This document shows positions 12,398-24,893 of a stretch of 64,000 bases of DNA, piece by piece. The position numbers were made by a program, and so were the translations under genes. The notes under the pieces are model-generated. The model had not been told where the DNA came from. It saw nothing but the letters and a program-made list of their open reading frames with translations, and made no database searches. Every line of letters begins with the position of its first letter. The first letter of the stretch is position 1. This DNA comes from Lithospermum erythrorhizon (lineage: Eukaryota > Streptophyta > Magnoliopsida > Boraginales > Boraginaceae): contig JADFUC010000159.1 of assembly GCA_019722365.1 (NCBI GenBank), positions 124,001 to 188,000 on the forward strand. Direction: 5' to 3'.

Positions 12398-15300
12398 ATG
12401 GATGTGAAAAAGTTGGAAAATGAGCCAAACTGGTTAAAGGGGTTGTATGCATTGCTACTTGGACAATTAGTTGCTTTGTTGCTGTCTCTTATCAGTTTCA
12501 GTGCTTCTCTTGTTGCTTCTTTTGGTAATAAGTTTCCCAATTTGTTTGTCCACATTTAATTCATAATTCAATAACTAGTATTTTTTGTGATCATATTGCT
12601 TTAGTTGATGCATTCTTGAAAAGGGTCCCTGTAGTAAAATTACTGGTTTTATTTGCACTTGGTCGTTGACTTTCTTGGCTTGATTTGCCCTTATGATATA
12701 GTGGGACCATAAAGGCCAGTACTACTTGATCTAAAGTATAGAGATATATAAGTAAAAGAAGATTCAGTACTATTCTTTTGTTTTGTGTTTGCTCATCTAT
12801 TTATTTAGCAATAGTAAAAATAAGATAATATATATAGCTCATCCCAAATTGATGATGATCTATATCAGCAATCCTAATTATTGTCATTTGCTGAAAGTAC
12901 AATGGCAGATGAAAAAAAACAATGGCGGATGGAGTAAGTGATGAGAGGAAAGGAAACTATAGGTGTGCCGTGTGCGTGTGATACTGTTTAAGGTTATTAC
13001 TAATGGTCTGGTACTCTAGACCTGCCTAGCTAGCGATCTCTTGTAGTGAGTTGCTAACTTGATAAGAGCCTAGTATCGGTTTCTATGTGTAAATTGAATT
13101 TCTACTTCAGTGTCCATTACGAATATTCACTCACTAGCTTACTTCATATGTTCACTGGATTGTTTTAGGTGTAGATGCGCCACTGAGCTTGTCGTTTACC
13201 TCTTACTTGGCTTTGGCTCTTGTTTATGGTAGTATCTTGATACACAAAAAACAGAAACTGCGGGTAAGATGGATATTTTGTTGCCTTCAAGCTTAAACTG
13301 AGGGTGACTTGATGTATTAGCCATTCCCTAATACTCTGTACTATCTATTCCATTTTATCTAAATACTGGTGAACCAATTTTGACTTTCAGGTTCCTTGGT
13401 ATTGGTATCTTGCCATAAGCTTCGCTGACGTCCAAGGCAATTTTCTTTGTAAGTTATTCACAGGAGAAATGACTAATAGTCTTGCTTCTTTATTTGTTCT
13501 CTCCTCTTTAGGCTAGATGCTAGAGCTATTTACACATGCAGTAATTAATTTTTGTAAAATGCTATGCATGTATTAGTAAGAAGAATAAAAAGAAGATAAC
13601 TTATTTTCGGAATTTTGCCACTATAACACATACTCTTATTAAGAAGGCATTGGAACTAACAGTTGGCTTGTTATTCAGATAATAAATCCTATCAGTATAC
13701 GTCAATTACCAGTGTGACGCTGTTGGACTCTTGGACCATTGCATGGGTAATTGTTCTTACATGGTTATTCCTTGGGACAAGATATACCTCGAGGCAGTTC
13801 TTTGGTGCTGCAATCTGCTTACTCGGTCTTGGTGCAGTGCTTCTCTCTGATGCTGGGGTCAGTGGTGGAGGTGATGTTTTTCTACCTCAACTTATTGTCT
13901 GGCACTGTGTTAATCTCTAATACAAATTTCTTGCAAGTGAACACTCTCAATTTGTATCTCTTGACATTCATTCTGCTTGTAAGTGCTCTTTGTAATATCA
14001 ATAGATATGAAAGAGTCAGAGTTGTCATGTTAATTGTTTGTGTTATATCATTTAACGAATATACAAATGTTACTTGCAGGTGGTTCAAAGCCTCTCCTTG
14101 GTGACGTTCTTGTCATTGGAGGTACATTTGGCTTCGCAATAAGCAATGTTGGTGAGGTGGGTGATTTTGTAAGATTGAATTGTGGCTGTCATATTAGTCA
14201 TTTATTGCTGATACAATATGCTCACTGACATCTATACCTTTGCATTGTTTTTATAAGAGGTTTAAGCAGGTACATGAATCTATGGTCTCCCATAACCATA
14301 TTTCCACTGATGCAGGAGTTTTGTGTCAAGAAGGCTAATGTTGTTGAAGCAATTTCAATGATTGGTCTTTTTGGGATGCTAGTGACTGCATGTGAGACGT
14401 ATCCTTTCCTTTCTCTATGCAACAAGATGTCGATAATCTTATTACAAATGGATCTGAAACTTCCTTTTGGTCTTTAAGTTAGGTAGATGTCCTTTAACAA
14501 GAATGTTTCAGATGCATTTCCATGACTTGTCTTAGAGTTGTACTTGAGAGGAAGTACCTGCAATCAATTGAGTGGTCTACAGAATTAGTAAGTCACATTT
14601 TTATTCATTTCCTTTTTCCAAATTAGGCATCAATCCACCTCCTTCCTAGGAATATTTTCCTTTTACTTTTCAAGTTTTTCAAAAGTTTCATATTTCAATT
14701 TGGATTGACCCGACTGAAGTGGAAAAAAAGTTGTGTTATTATTCTTAGTGATGTCTTTGTTTTCAAATTACCTCCAGATATTGGCCTTTGTTGGTTATGC
14801 AGTGTCAAGCTTTCTGTTCTACTCGCTTGTTCCTTTGGTGCTAAAGGTATGCTGCTTTCTCTATGTTATTGTCTCACAAAGACATGTGTGAGAAGCACGA
14901 GATTTCGTTTTTCTGAATTATAGAACTCGAATGTCTTCCACACAGTATTTTAATATGTACTCTGAACCTTATGGTGTTTGTAATCAATACAGTTGAGTGG
15001 ATCTACACTGTTCAATCTCTCTCTTTTAACCTCGGATATGTGGGCCGTTGTCATTCGCATATTCTTCTACAAGCAGCAGGTGCACCCCTTCTCCTTTATA
15101 TGGTTCACAAAGTTTTGGTTGTTCCAGAGAGGTTCATGACTTTATGATGTTTATGTTTATATAAATGGTGTCACCAATTAACCCAACCGCCTACAAATTG
15201 CAGGTTGATTGGTTATACTACCTAGCTTTTGCGCTGGTAGTAATTGGACTCCTCATTTACTCAAAAGTGTATGTAATTACGTATAAAAATCCTTGCCTTG

Positions 15301-15695
15301 GATTTCCACATTCACTCGTACTCATCACAAACGACCTTCAATACTTTCGATCTTAAAAGCAAAATGTAATTCTTGCACAAATCTAAAGAATTTCACTTCT
15401 TGCACATGTTTTAAAACCATTATGGTCTAATTTATTTTCTAGCCTCGGCATGCTTTAGGAGAGTTTTAATCTGCTTGAATACTACACATGTGTGATGGCC
15501 CATTTTTTGTAAGCTTTTAACTCTTTACATTGCTGAGTTGTAATATGCTTGAATCCGTGCCTGATGTTCTTCAAAAGTCTAACTTCTATTGGGTTTCTTC
15601 TCAGCGGTGAGAAAGAAGACATTTCATCTCCCGCGTCTGAGGGAGGACTCACTCCATCGTACCACTTGATTGACGAAGAAAACACAGAGGCTTGA
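12398..15695 (+). CDS. SLC35F1/F2-type (DUF914) multi-pass membrane transporter
   Basis: This is a member of the drug/metabolite-transporter superfamily, annotated in plants as DUF914 or solute carrier 35 family F; the substrate is unknown. Eleven coding exons join in frame: 12398-12524, 13169-13263, 13391-13448, 13679-13870, 14080-14156, 14316-14398, 14536-14587, 14778-14846, 14993-15079, 15204-15268 and 15605-15695. The product has 331 residues. The start at 12398 is followed by a short cytosolic lead and a first hydrophobic helix (LYALLLGQLVALLLSLISF). Family landmarks in order are VPWYWYL, DVQGNFL, ITSVTLLDSWTIAWV, FLGTRY, KPLLGDVLV, SNVGEEFCVKK, LERKYLQSIEWS, GSTLFNLSLLTSDMWAV and WLYYLAFALVVIGLLIYS. 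About ten transmembrane helices are expected. The last exon encodes a hydrophilic acidic tail (EKEDISSPASEGG...). All introns are GT-AG. It appears intact. Confidence 0.93.
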
Positions 15696-16084
15696 TGGAG
15701 GATAAACCTCGTGATACTATAGTAGATACGAAGGTTGGAGCACTTGACTGTTTCGCTTTTCTACAAGGATACACCATTCTTGAACTCTGTCACACCTCTT
15801 GTCAGGGATAAAAGCTACACTGAAGGAGTTCCATACAAGCGATACAATTATGTATTGATGCCGCAACCTATTTGTATCAACCACAAGTGAGAAACTTCGA
15901 CACATAGCTATATATCCTTGTTCTCTGCTAACTGTTATCTCTCAATAGGATGTCATGAGAAAATATAAATTATGTTCCTAGTTGAAGGCAAAATATATGA
16001 AATTTCGAAGTACAGTAGTTAAGTATTGTTTTTCACTAGCTAATCTAAAAAATTGTTATCTGAATTAAAGGCGAAATAATTTGT
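15696..16084. other. Transporter 3' UTR and flank
   Basis: Non-coding sequence downstream of the transporter stop; the first 200-300 bases are probably 3' UTR. No second gene is seen. Confidence 0.45.
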
Positions 16085-17430
16085 TTGAATACTAAAAATA
16101 TATAAAAATGGTATTATGAAGTACTTAGAAATACCAAAATATATAAAAATGATATTATTAAGCTATTGAGAAATACCAAAACATATAAAATGGTATTCCT
16201 CGAGAATTCCAAAACATATAAAATAATATTATATAAAAATAATATTATTAAGCTACTCAGAAATACCAAAAACATATAAAAATGGTATTTTTAAGCTACT
16301 GATAAATACTAAAAGCATATAAAAATGATATTCTTAACCTACTGAGAAATACTAAAAACATATAAAAATGGTATTCTTAAGTTAGTGAGAAATACCAAAA
16401 ACATATAAAAATAGCATTTTAAGTTATTGAGAAATACAAAATCATATAAAAATTATATTAAACTACTAAGAAATACCAAAGACATATAAAAATGATATTC
16501 TTAAACTACTGAGAAATATCAAAAACATATAAAAAATGGCATTCTTAAATTTATCGGTAAATACTAAAAGATATAAAAAATTATATTCTTAAGCCTAATG
16601 GTGAAATACAAAAACATAGTATTCTTAAGGTACTAAAAAATATCAAAATCATATAAAAATGGTATCATTAAGCTAGTGAAGAATACAAAAAACATATAAA
16701 AATGGTATTCTTAAGTTAGTGAGAAATACCAAAAATATATAAAAATGGTATTATTAATTTATTGAGAAATAACAAAAGCATAAAAAATAATATTCTTAAA
16801 CTATAATAAATACAAAAAATATATAAAAATAATATTCTTTTTAAGCTTACTGAAATACTAAAACATATAAAATTATATTATTAAACTCTTGAGAAATATA
16901 AAAAACATATAAAATAGTATTAAGTTATTGAGAAATACCAAAAACATATAAAAATGATATTATTAAGCTACTGAGAAATGTCAAAAGTATATAAAATGAT
17001 ATTCTTAAACTATTGATAAAGACAAAAAATATATAAATATTGTATTTTAAGCCACTGAGCAAATACCAAAAGCATATAAAAATAAGATTATAAACTAGTG
17101 AGAAATACCAAAAAGCATATAAAAATCAGATGTCAAGCTAATAAGAAATACAAAAATATATAAAACGGTATTCGAAACTATTGAGAATAATTAAAAGATA
17201 TAAAAAACAGTATTCTGTTTTATTAAAAATGCCAAAATATATAAAAAATGATATTTCAAAACTAATTGATAACATCAAGATATGTACCCAGATTATTAAA
17301 CCACTGAAAAAATATCAAAAATATATAAAAATGATATTATTAAGCTATTAACAAATATAAAAAAAGAAAAAGAAAAAATGGTATTCTTTAACCTACTGAA
17401 AAATAACAAAAGCATAAAAAATGATACTTT
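16085..17430. repeat. 43-bp tandem satellite, about 30 diverged copies
   Basis: A unit of roughly 42-45 bases repeats throughout: GAAATACCAAAAACATATAA, then AAATGGTATTCTTAAGCTACTGA. Copies differ by point changes and small indels. Some positions alternate (GATATTATTAAG versus GGTATTCTTAAG), which suggests more than one subfamily. The block starts about 390 bases after the transporter stop codon. It has no coding potential, and each unit contains an ACATATAAAA element. Confidence 0.9.
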
Positions 17431-17743
17431 CTCCATATCATTTGTCTGCAATTATCTCTAACTTTACTTCTATTTATTACTATCATAACTTGACATCCTT
17501 TTAATGATGCAACTACTCCACATTTTCTTATATAATCATACTTTCCATTTAAGAATATTCTATTCAAATACATTTGGCATGTTTTTGTTTTCTATAAATT
17601 ATTGAAGTAGGACAGATAAAGATGGGAGATAGTGGGCATAACCACCAAGGTTGACTATTTGGAGTTTTTCGAAATTAATTGGTATGATTTGGAGCATCAC
17701 CTGTTGCCACAGCTGAGCTGTTATACACATACCAAAACAGTCA

Positions 17744-17885
17744 AATGAAGAGGGAAATTATTGAAATACTCTCATCGAACTCTTTCCATGTTAGATAATA
17801 AACAAGTTAACTCTCCTCATGTTAGATAAAAACAAGCAAACTCTCCCATGTTAGATAATAAACAACAATCCTCCCCTAATGCTAA
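17744..17885. repeat. Short minisatellite, three copies of about 37 bp
   Basis: The phrase CTCTCxxCATGTTAGATAATAAACAA recurs three times at about 17770, 17812 and 17848, with small indels. No function is suggested. Confidence 0.7.
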
Positions 17886-19190
17886 GAAAGTAACAAACAC
17901 GAAAAGTAAAAGTTAGTTAATAAATTAACAAAAATGATAAATTACTAATCACAAACATGGTTGAATAAAAAGTTGTTTGTTACTTTCCTTACAAATATGG
18001 AAGGAGTTTGCTACTTTACTTACAAATATTAAAGTTACTCGGTTGTTAGTAACACGAAAAACAATGAGTAATCAAGAAAATCATAATATCAGAATATCAA
18101 AACATGTAAAAAAACCGAAAGTAATACCTAAAATATTCAAAAATACTATTTTTATCGAGTATCAATCAAAAAGCATAAATATTTATTTTACATTGTGAAA
18201 TTTGTTGGGACTATTTCCACAATTCGATGTAAGAAATGTTTCATCGCCTGCTTCTAAATACGAACTTCTAGCCATGTATTTAATCTGCCGAATGCCCGAT
18301 TTGGTAGTGGACCATTCCTTTTTTCTCAACTCTCAGAAGTCACACATTATCGTTGCACATGTTTCGAAAAACACTTTCTTGAAATCCCGAGCTGGTACGG
18401 ATTGGATTGATTATTGCAAAACTACATGGATCGCCCCTGCCAACCGCAATATTCCTCGATTGCCACTGCCGACCGGTACTTCCACTTCGTCATTATACAC
18501 CAATATGTATTTTATTCAATATAAAACTTCATTTTATACAAGTAATCTATTTAACATGATAAATATAATTCAATGACATGTGATTAAATTTCAAAATAAA
18601 GCGGGACATGAACGCTGACACGGTAAATATAGTTTATACAAGTAATCTATTTAACATGATAAATACTCTCTTCGTCCCAATTTAGTTGACCATGGAGGTA
18701 AAAAAGTACTTTATTAATAGCTTGATTAATATTACTAATATACCCCAAAAAGGTACTTTATCAAAAAATACTTTAATTAATTATGAAAACAAAAAGTACT
18801 TTATTAAGAGGTAAAATATTTTTTATATCGATAAGATTGATAGTTTATTAAAATATTTTTTAATTAATCATAATATTATTTTATTATAATCAAATTTTGA
18901 ACATATATTTTATTATATTTAATGAAATTTGCATACATGCAAACAAATAATGTTAGAGTTTAGTTGTTGGCAAAGATATAGATAATTCGCTACTTTGTGT
19001 TTTTTCAACAAGTGGTATAATTAGCTAGTTTTGCTTACAAACAACATTATTATGTACCAATTATTATATTTTTAATTAGCTACTTTGTAATTATTATATT
19101 TTTTAATTCAACGCACATTACTCCTAAGAATCTAACCATGCCGTCACTAAAGATATCAAGGTGCACGAAAGCAATACATTTTAACCAATT
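17886..19190. other. Non-coding interval with an unrecognised 124-residue frame and a Stowaway-like end
   Basis: An open frame at 18202-18576 (plus strand) encodes 124 residues without any family signature I know. It is longer than chance frames nearby but has no detectable promoter context. Near 18664 the words TACTCTCTTCGTCCCAATTTAG resemble the 5' end of Stowaway MITEs; I could not identify the partner inverted end. I would not call a gene here. Confidence 0.35.
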
Positions 19191-19440
19191 TCATCATTAT
19201 TTAATTCATTCTTATATAATTAATTATTTAATTCATTCTTATGTAATTAATTATTTAATTCATTCTTACGTAATTAATTATTTAATTTATTTTTCTGTAA
19301 TTAATTTTTTAATTCATTCTTATTAATTATTTAATTCATACTTATATAATTAATTATTTAATTCACTTTATGTAATTAATTATTTAATTCATTCTTATGT
19401 AATTAATTATTTAATTAATTCTTATGTAATTAATTTGTAT
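19191..19440. repeat. 27-bp tandem repeat, about ten copies
   Basis: The unit TTCTTATGTAATTAATTATT followed by TAATTCA recurs with few changes. It contains the palindromes TTAATTAA/TAATTA. An accidental frame runs through it, but the sequence is pure repeat. Confidence 0.9.
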
Positions 19441-19507
19441 TTTCTTTAAATATATAAGAATGAATGTGTTTATATGAAAACTAACCAGCTAATAACATGC
19501 TTCTTAG

Positions 19508-19755
19508 ATGAATGTTGAGGTTTAGTTTGCTTATAAACCTGAGAACAAGTATCTTGTTTTTGTTTTGTTTATAATTAAACTAACATTCAATGAATTCGCT
19601 TGTTGTCTTGGAAGCATGTTAATTTGTTAGTAATAAAGTCGAATTATGTTGATGTTTAGTTGCTTATAAACCTGAAAATAAGTAGCTTGTTTTTGTTTTG
19701 TTTATAATTAAACAAACACTCAATGAATTCGCTTGTTGTCTTAGAAGCATGTGTC
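19508..19755. repeat. Tandem duplication, two copies of about 110 bp spaced 140 bp
   Basis: Copies at about 19508-19620 and 19648-19755 share GCTTATAAACCTGA, CTTGTTTTTGTTTTGTTTAT and CAATGAATTCGCTTGTTGTC in order, with few substitutions. Confidence 0.85.
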
Positions 19756-20033
19756 AATTCGCCGTCAGCCTGTAAGTGACAGCACCGGTTGTTTCATGCT
19801 TATTGAAGATCGGTAGAAATGTCATTGCCTATAGTGCCATGAAACAAGTAATTTACCTGCTTAGCCAGATATCGAAAGTATCACCAGAATTTATTTGTCC
19901 GATCCGAAAATGACTCGTTGCCTACTTGAAATCCATCGGCGATTGAGACGCCTCAATTTTTTTTTTCGAAGTTTTGTAATTTCCAGCTTCGAAGTGCTAA
20001 CATATAAATATTGAAATTGGTCAAAATCACAAT

Positions 20034-20230
20034 CGACTAGTTTATTTTATAGATGGTTTTCAGCTTTCAATTTGTACATTTGTTGACTATAAGCAATTAA
20101 ACATGTAAGCCTATACTGAATAGTCAAAGTCATTGGACTAGTTGTTTTATAGTTGCTTTTCACCCTTCAATTTGTAGATTTGACTATAAGCCATCAAACA
20201 TGTAAGCTTATACTCAATAGTCAAATCATC
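20034..20230. repeat. Tandem duplication, two copies of about 100 bp
   Basis: Copies at about 20034-20130 and 20137-20230 share GACTAGTT, TTTTATAG, CTTCAATTTGTA, GACTATAAGC, AAACATGTAAGC and AATAGTCAAA in order. Confidence 0.8.
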
Positions 20231-20289
20231 ATGTTTGTAACACGGTTCCCCAACTACTACTTACAAGATAAAATGCCAACAAAAATACA

Positions 20290-20600
20290 AATTTAACCGA
20301 ACCGATCTGAATCAACCGAAAATAACCGAAATCGGGAGAACTGACGAACCGAACCGATTTAGGCTAGAAAATACAAAATCGAAATATTTTCGCTTTCTCG
20401 TTCGAACTGAACCGATTGAATTTTTAAATTAAAAAAAATTAAAAATATTATATATATATATATATATAACCGAAAATAACCGAGAACCGAACCGAAAATA
20501 ACCGAAAATAACCGAAAATAACCGGAAAAAACCGAACCGAACAAAACCGAAAATAACCGAGAACCGAACCGGAACCGATCGGAACCGAACCGGTTTCGTT
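20290..20600. repeat. ACCGAACCG / ACCGAAAATA minisatellite, probably inside a hAT-type non-autonomous element
   Basis: Many copies of AACCGAACCG and ACCGAAAATA flank a (TA)n run at about 20450-20468. Such ACCGAACC-rich stretches are common near the ends of plant hAT-family MITEs. No clear terminal inverted repeat or target duplication was identified, so the transposon assignment is inference. The frames across it are artefacts of the repeat. Confidence 0.6.
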
Positions 20601-20649
20601 CCATTCAATCTTAATCGACTGCGCCGGTCTTGCTCGAAATACCCCAAAA

Positions 20650-21734
20650 CCTAATCAATCTGGATGTTTCACTCAAGATATATATTGATAGAATCTCATA
20701 ATAACGTAATAGCCAAATAATCAAATCGTCTTATATGTTAGGTACGACAAGAGGAATAAACTTGATGATGATGATCATTTTCCTCATTCATTTGTTTGTT
20801 TGATGAAGATTATCTCTAATTTGTAGGTAGTTCACAAAAAGCTCTTATTCAAAATATCATTTTATCGAGTTAAATGACTATCTTATGATTCAAATTATAA
20901 AAAAATTGTTTATGAATATGCAAAACATGATAAAAGAATCCAATAGTATCTGCTAAAATTCGACATAATTAAATAAGAAACATTTGCTCAAGAATGAATG
21001 CTTGACCAAAACATCTCTACTTCTTATTATTGCCAACCTTGTAAATAATCATCAAATAAATACATTATTTTTATGTGTTCAAAAATCAATTACTTGAAAA
21101 TTGATACAATAGACTTTCTTGATATGATTAGTATCACTATGCCATTAGGTAAATAACAAGCAATTCACAATTTACTTCACCTACATTCTCCAAACCTACT
21201 ATCTTTGTATTTACACAAGAAAACAAACTTCAAAAAAATAATCATAAATTATCTTACAAGAAGTAATCAAGATTAGAAAACAAAAAACAAAAATACAAAT
21301 AAGTGACGGCAATTTAACAAACACCTTTGTCCCAATTTTCAACATCCCACGTAGAATTATTCAAAGCCGACGCAATCAGACAAGAGATCAAGCAATCAAC
21401 AACTTCATGTGGACTCCATCCTCCAATAACAGAACCAAACCGGCATCCCATTTCCGAAGTTTGACAAAAATCGAGATTCATCACCGAAATAAAAATTAGT
21501 ATATTGATAATCCTTGAAGTTACAAAACTATAACAAACAGTCGTTGAAGTTTTCATAACTGCAATGATAATCTCCAAGTTATATACTAACATTGACGAAA
21601 TAGATGACAATTATACAACATGTTCGTACAAGCCATGATTACCATCAAACCCATACAAACTCCAAAATCTTTTTTTGTTTCGAACTAATTATCAATGCAT
21701 GACGTTTTTCAAACTCTGTAAACTGTTTGTGCAA
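20650..21734. other. Gene-free interval with an unassigned complement frame
   Basis: A complement frame at 21314-21610 ends with a non-repetitive, protein-like stretch (CRFGSVIGGWSPHEVVDC, then LISCLIASALNN) of about 55 residues before its stop. It lies 125 bases or more downstream of the gene at 21735-22658 and could be a terminal exon or an unrelated relic. I do not recognise it. Confidence 0.35.
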
Positions 21735-22658
21735 TTAACTGACGATACCCCCTTCGAACTCATCCGTGCTTCTCCTCCCCGACGAGAACCGCTTCATTCC
21801 ACCTAACCCGGGCGGTTCACCAATAACCGAACCGGCCACGACCCCATCAAAAGAATCCGTACTTCTCCTCCCAGAAGCAAACCGTTTCATTCCACCTAAA
21901 CCAACCGGTTCAGTGCCCGGTTCAATTGTAATTGAAAACTCGCTCGCTCTCCTCGAGCCACTCAAACTCTTCCTCGGTACCTCCTCGACCGGTTCCCGAA
22001 CCGGTTTTCTATCCTTTTTACCCCCACCATCACCACCACCACCGCTCTTAAAAATCTTCATAAACTCGGCACAACACCCGGTTTTGTTCTTCTCACGACG
22101 GCTCATTGACCTCTCAAACACCTCCGGTTCACTAGATCTTCTACTTCTTCTCTTCGATCTAACCCGGCCCATACACGACACCTTCGGCGAGGCCGGTTCA
22201 GTCAGCGAACCGGCCGGTTTCCCGACCACCACCCCGGTTCTCTTCGGAAACAACCTCGTATTCCCCGGTTTATTCGCATTCCTCCGTTTAGCATCAATAA
22301 AACTCGCTTTTTGTGTCTTGGGCAATCCTAAAATGGCCGATTTCGAGGGTAAATTGAGGGAGAACCGTTGTGAATTCGAATTCGAAGCGGATGTTTGTTG
22401 AGGATGATGAGATGAAATCCCTTTAGTAGATTCTTTTCTCTCGAAAAAAGCGTTTTGATCCATCCAATCAAGCTCAGCATCTTTGGACAACCAAAATGAT
22501 TCTGGTGGAACATCATGTGACTGTTGTTCATTGGTATTTGGGACAACCTTAGTTTCAGACAAATTGGGTTTTTCATCGGATTCTGCTAAGGTTTCACAGG
22601 CAATTTTCCGGTCGGCGGACCCGCCGGCGCAGGCGGAGACTAAATCGACTTGGGGCAT
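21735..22658 (-). CDS. Uncharacterised basic plant protein with SPKVSCMGRVRSKR motif
   Basis: An intact, intronless 307-residue frame starts MPQVDLVSACAGGSADRK. Conserved-looking blocks are FWLSKDAELDWMDQNAFFERKESTKG (residues about 54-80), a serine-rich stretch, SAILGLPKTQKASFIDAKRR, NTRLFPKRTG and ASPKVSCMGRVRSKRRSRRS at about 155-178. The last is shared by several uncharacterised plant families. A cysteine/lysine-rich segment GCCAEFMKIFKSGGGGDGGG follows. The C-terminus carries two near-identical repeats (GLGGMKRFASGRRSTDSFDG and GLGGMKRFSSGRRSTDEFEG). There is no signal peptide or membrane helix. The RRSS/RRST sites look like basophilic kinase targets, which is inference. Codon use is GC-richer than the surroundings, and a plus-strand shadow frame lies opposite. 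A TATA-like element lies about 95 bases upstream. Expression is likely; the function is unknown. Confidence 0.85.
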   Translation of the reverse strand: MPQVDLVSACAGGSADRKIACETLAESDEKPNLSETKVVPNTNEQQSHDVPPESFWLSKDAELDWMDQNAFFERKESTKGISSHHPQQTSASNSNSQRFSLNLPSKSAILGLPKTQKASFIDAKRRNANKPGNTRLFPKRTGVVVGKPAGSLTEPASPKVSCMGRVRSKRRSRRSSEPEVFERSMSRREKNKTGCCAEFMKIFKSGGGGDGGGKKDRKPVREPVEEVPRKSLSGSRRASEFSITIEPGTEPVGLGGMKRFASGRRSTDSFDGVVAGSVIGEPPGLGGMKRFSSGRRSTDEFEGGIVS

Positions 22659-22688
22659 TGTAGTTAAGAGAGAGAAGTGATGAAATTT

Positions 22689-22762
22689 TTAGAGAGAGAG
22701 AGTTAGTGGAGTTGATTTGAAGTGACGAGAGAGGAATTGCTGAAGACTCAATATTTATATAT
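22689..22762 (-). promoter_or_regulatory. TATA-like element and CT-repeat leader of the 307-residue protein gene
   Basis: On the complement, TATATAAAT (22753-22761) lies about 95 bases before the start codon. A CTCTCTCTCTCT run (22691-22702) sits between them, typical of a plant 5' leader pyrimidine patch. Confidence 0.5.
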
Positions 22763-24893
22763 TTTACATAATCGGAATTGGCTTTTAATATTGAAATAAG
22801 GAGACATCTTTAAACCACTGCATTTATTTAAAGGCCACTGGCTTAATTTAATACGTATCCCGCCACTGGCAGAATTCCCCGAACTCCACGCTGCATTTAA
22901 GAGGCTTGGCGCCGCCGGGCAATTTAAAGACTCCCGCCGGCTACCAAATCTATGCATCGAGACGCTGGCACATCTTTGATTCTTGAGGTAAAAGATTCGA
23001 ATCTCATTGTAGAGGAAGAGCTTTATAATACTAATCATATAATTATGAAACCAATATGAAAATGGGACTAGTTATGAAATTATGGACGAAAATTCGGTTT
23101 TGTATAATTTATTTTATCAATGGTACGCAACATTTTATAGGTTTGAAAAGTCCGGATTATTTGTTACACTATTTTAAAAATATTTTATATGTTTATTTTT
23201 ATTTTTTAAATTAACTTTTCAAAATAAACGAGACTCATGTCACAATATTATCGGAGTGTAACAGATTGTCACACAAAGGATAATATACATTTATTTCCAA
23301 TTTTTAAGATTGTCCCATTTTAAAGATCTAAAAAACATGTTGATTTAATATTTTTTAATGAACCTACAAATCCGTCTTATCGAGCGATTTTTGGGTAACT
23401 TTACCCGTTAACAACTCTAATCACTAATCATTTGTAAATGGTTGATTGATTACATACATCAAATATAAAATGAAATTTACATCAAACAAACTCTACAAGT
23501 ATAAACTTATTATTAATTTGTCACCTATTCTACTATTCGATATAGGTGATTCACGACGCAACAACTTTTTATATAATGATAGTTAACATATCCTAGTTGT
23601 TGATTAAGGACAAATATGTGTAGTTATAATGTGTCACGTCCTTCTCTTGAATCCCGATGTTGGTATATACACGGTTAAATTTGATAGATTCACCCGACTT
23701 TCAACATGTTTTATTTTTAACGTTCACATGTTTCATCATAAGAAAATGTCACACCACTCGTTGCATCCATCCTATAGTTGTTCCAAACCAATCTCGCTTA
23801 AGTTTGGAATTCGTAGGAGCTGGATTCTCGAAAGAAATTTTTTGATGATACCATAGTTCGATCAGTCATATTAATTACCCCCTCACATCACTCCTTTCAC
23901 AATTGGGTTATTACATAATGGTAACTTCAGAAGCCAATAACGGCACAAGCGCCTGTAAGTAGTGTCGTTAATCTGCGCTGTAGTAACGAGTAAAAAATTA
24001 TCGAGTTCCGCCGTTAATTCGAGCGGTTATCGGGCATGGAGCCGGTTTGAATTTTTTGTATTTTAAGAAAGTAGTATTTTGGTTTTATTCAATAATATAT
24101 ATATTTAAAAAGCAGTATTTTTATTTTACACAATAGTTTAAGATTTAATTTTTTTATTTTTTTGTATTTGAAGCCCAAATTTATAAGAAAGTGATATTTT
24201 ATTTTAAGGCCAGTCATATAATAATTTATTATTTTTATTGAGAATATGCCGAAGCGTGGTACCGGGTTACCATGTGCCTATCAAGAAAAAGAAAATTACT
24301 GAAGTTCCACTCGACAACCCGATAAGCTATCGAGTAAAAGAAATTACTTGAGTTCCACTCATTAACCTTCGGCGGGGATACTAACAAAGGCTTTCAATTA
24401 CCCATCCTTTTAACAGCACTAGCCAGAAGACACCTAGAAGCTTAAGTGTGCCTCAAAATTATTTGGAATGAATCAATTAAATAGTATAGTCTCCTGAATG
24501 ATAAGCCACTAATACACAAGTGGGTAGACTCTTTTTCATCCAATAATATATGGCTTAATTTCTTTTTGCCCCTTAAATTATCGCTGTTAGTTTCAAATTA
24601 CCCCTAATACTATTATGATTGCAAATTGCCCCCTATACTACACTTTGTTTCAAATTGCCCCCTCAAATCACATTTTCGCAAAAAAAAACCTATTTCGACG
24701 ATTTAAAAGGGTATAATCGTCAGTTCATATCTTTATTAACCACACTCTTAACTAATGAAGTTAAAGCTTCCCCACTTAACTAATGATTTAACACCTCAAA
24801 ATTGCCCCCCACTTCCACCCATTTTTTCCCTCTTCTTTGTCAAAGAACAGCAACAGTCACACAAACAAAGAACTGAAAAAAATCATCAACAAT
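22763..24893. other. Gene-free interval with SINE and transposon debris
   Basis: At about 22985-23040 AAAGATTCGAATCTCATTGTAG resembles the B box of the SINE at 8378. 24540-24690 carries a series of AATTGCCCCCT/AATTACCCCT phrases typical of a degraded transposon end. No intact gene is visible. Confidence 0.4.

Noticed and set aside
19138..19326. 62-residue frame of repeated NYLIHSYVI units
   Set aside because: It is a direct translation of the 27-bp tandem repeat with no other support.
21766..22401. 211-residue plus-strand frame
   Set aside because: It is the antisense shadow of the 307-residue protein, whose motifs and upstream TATA support the complement strand.
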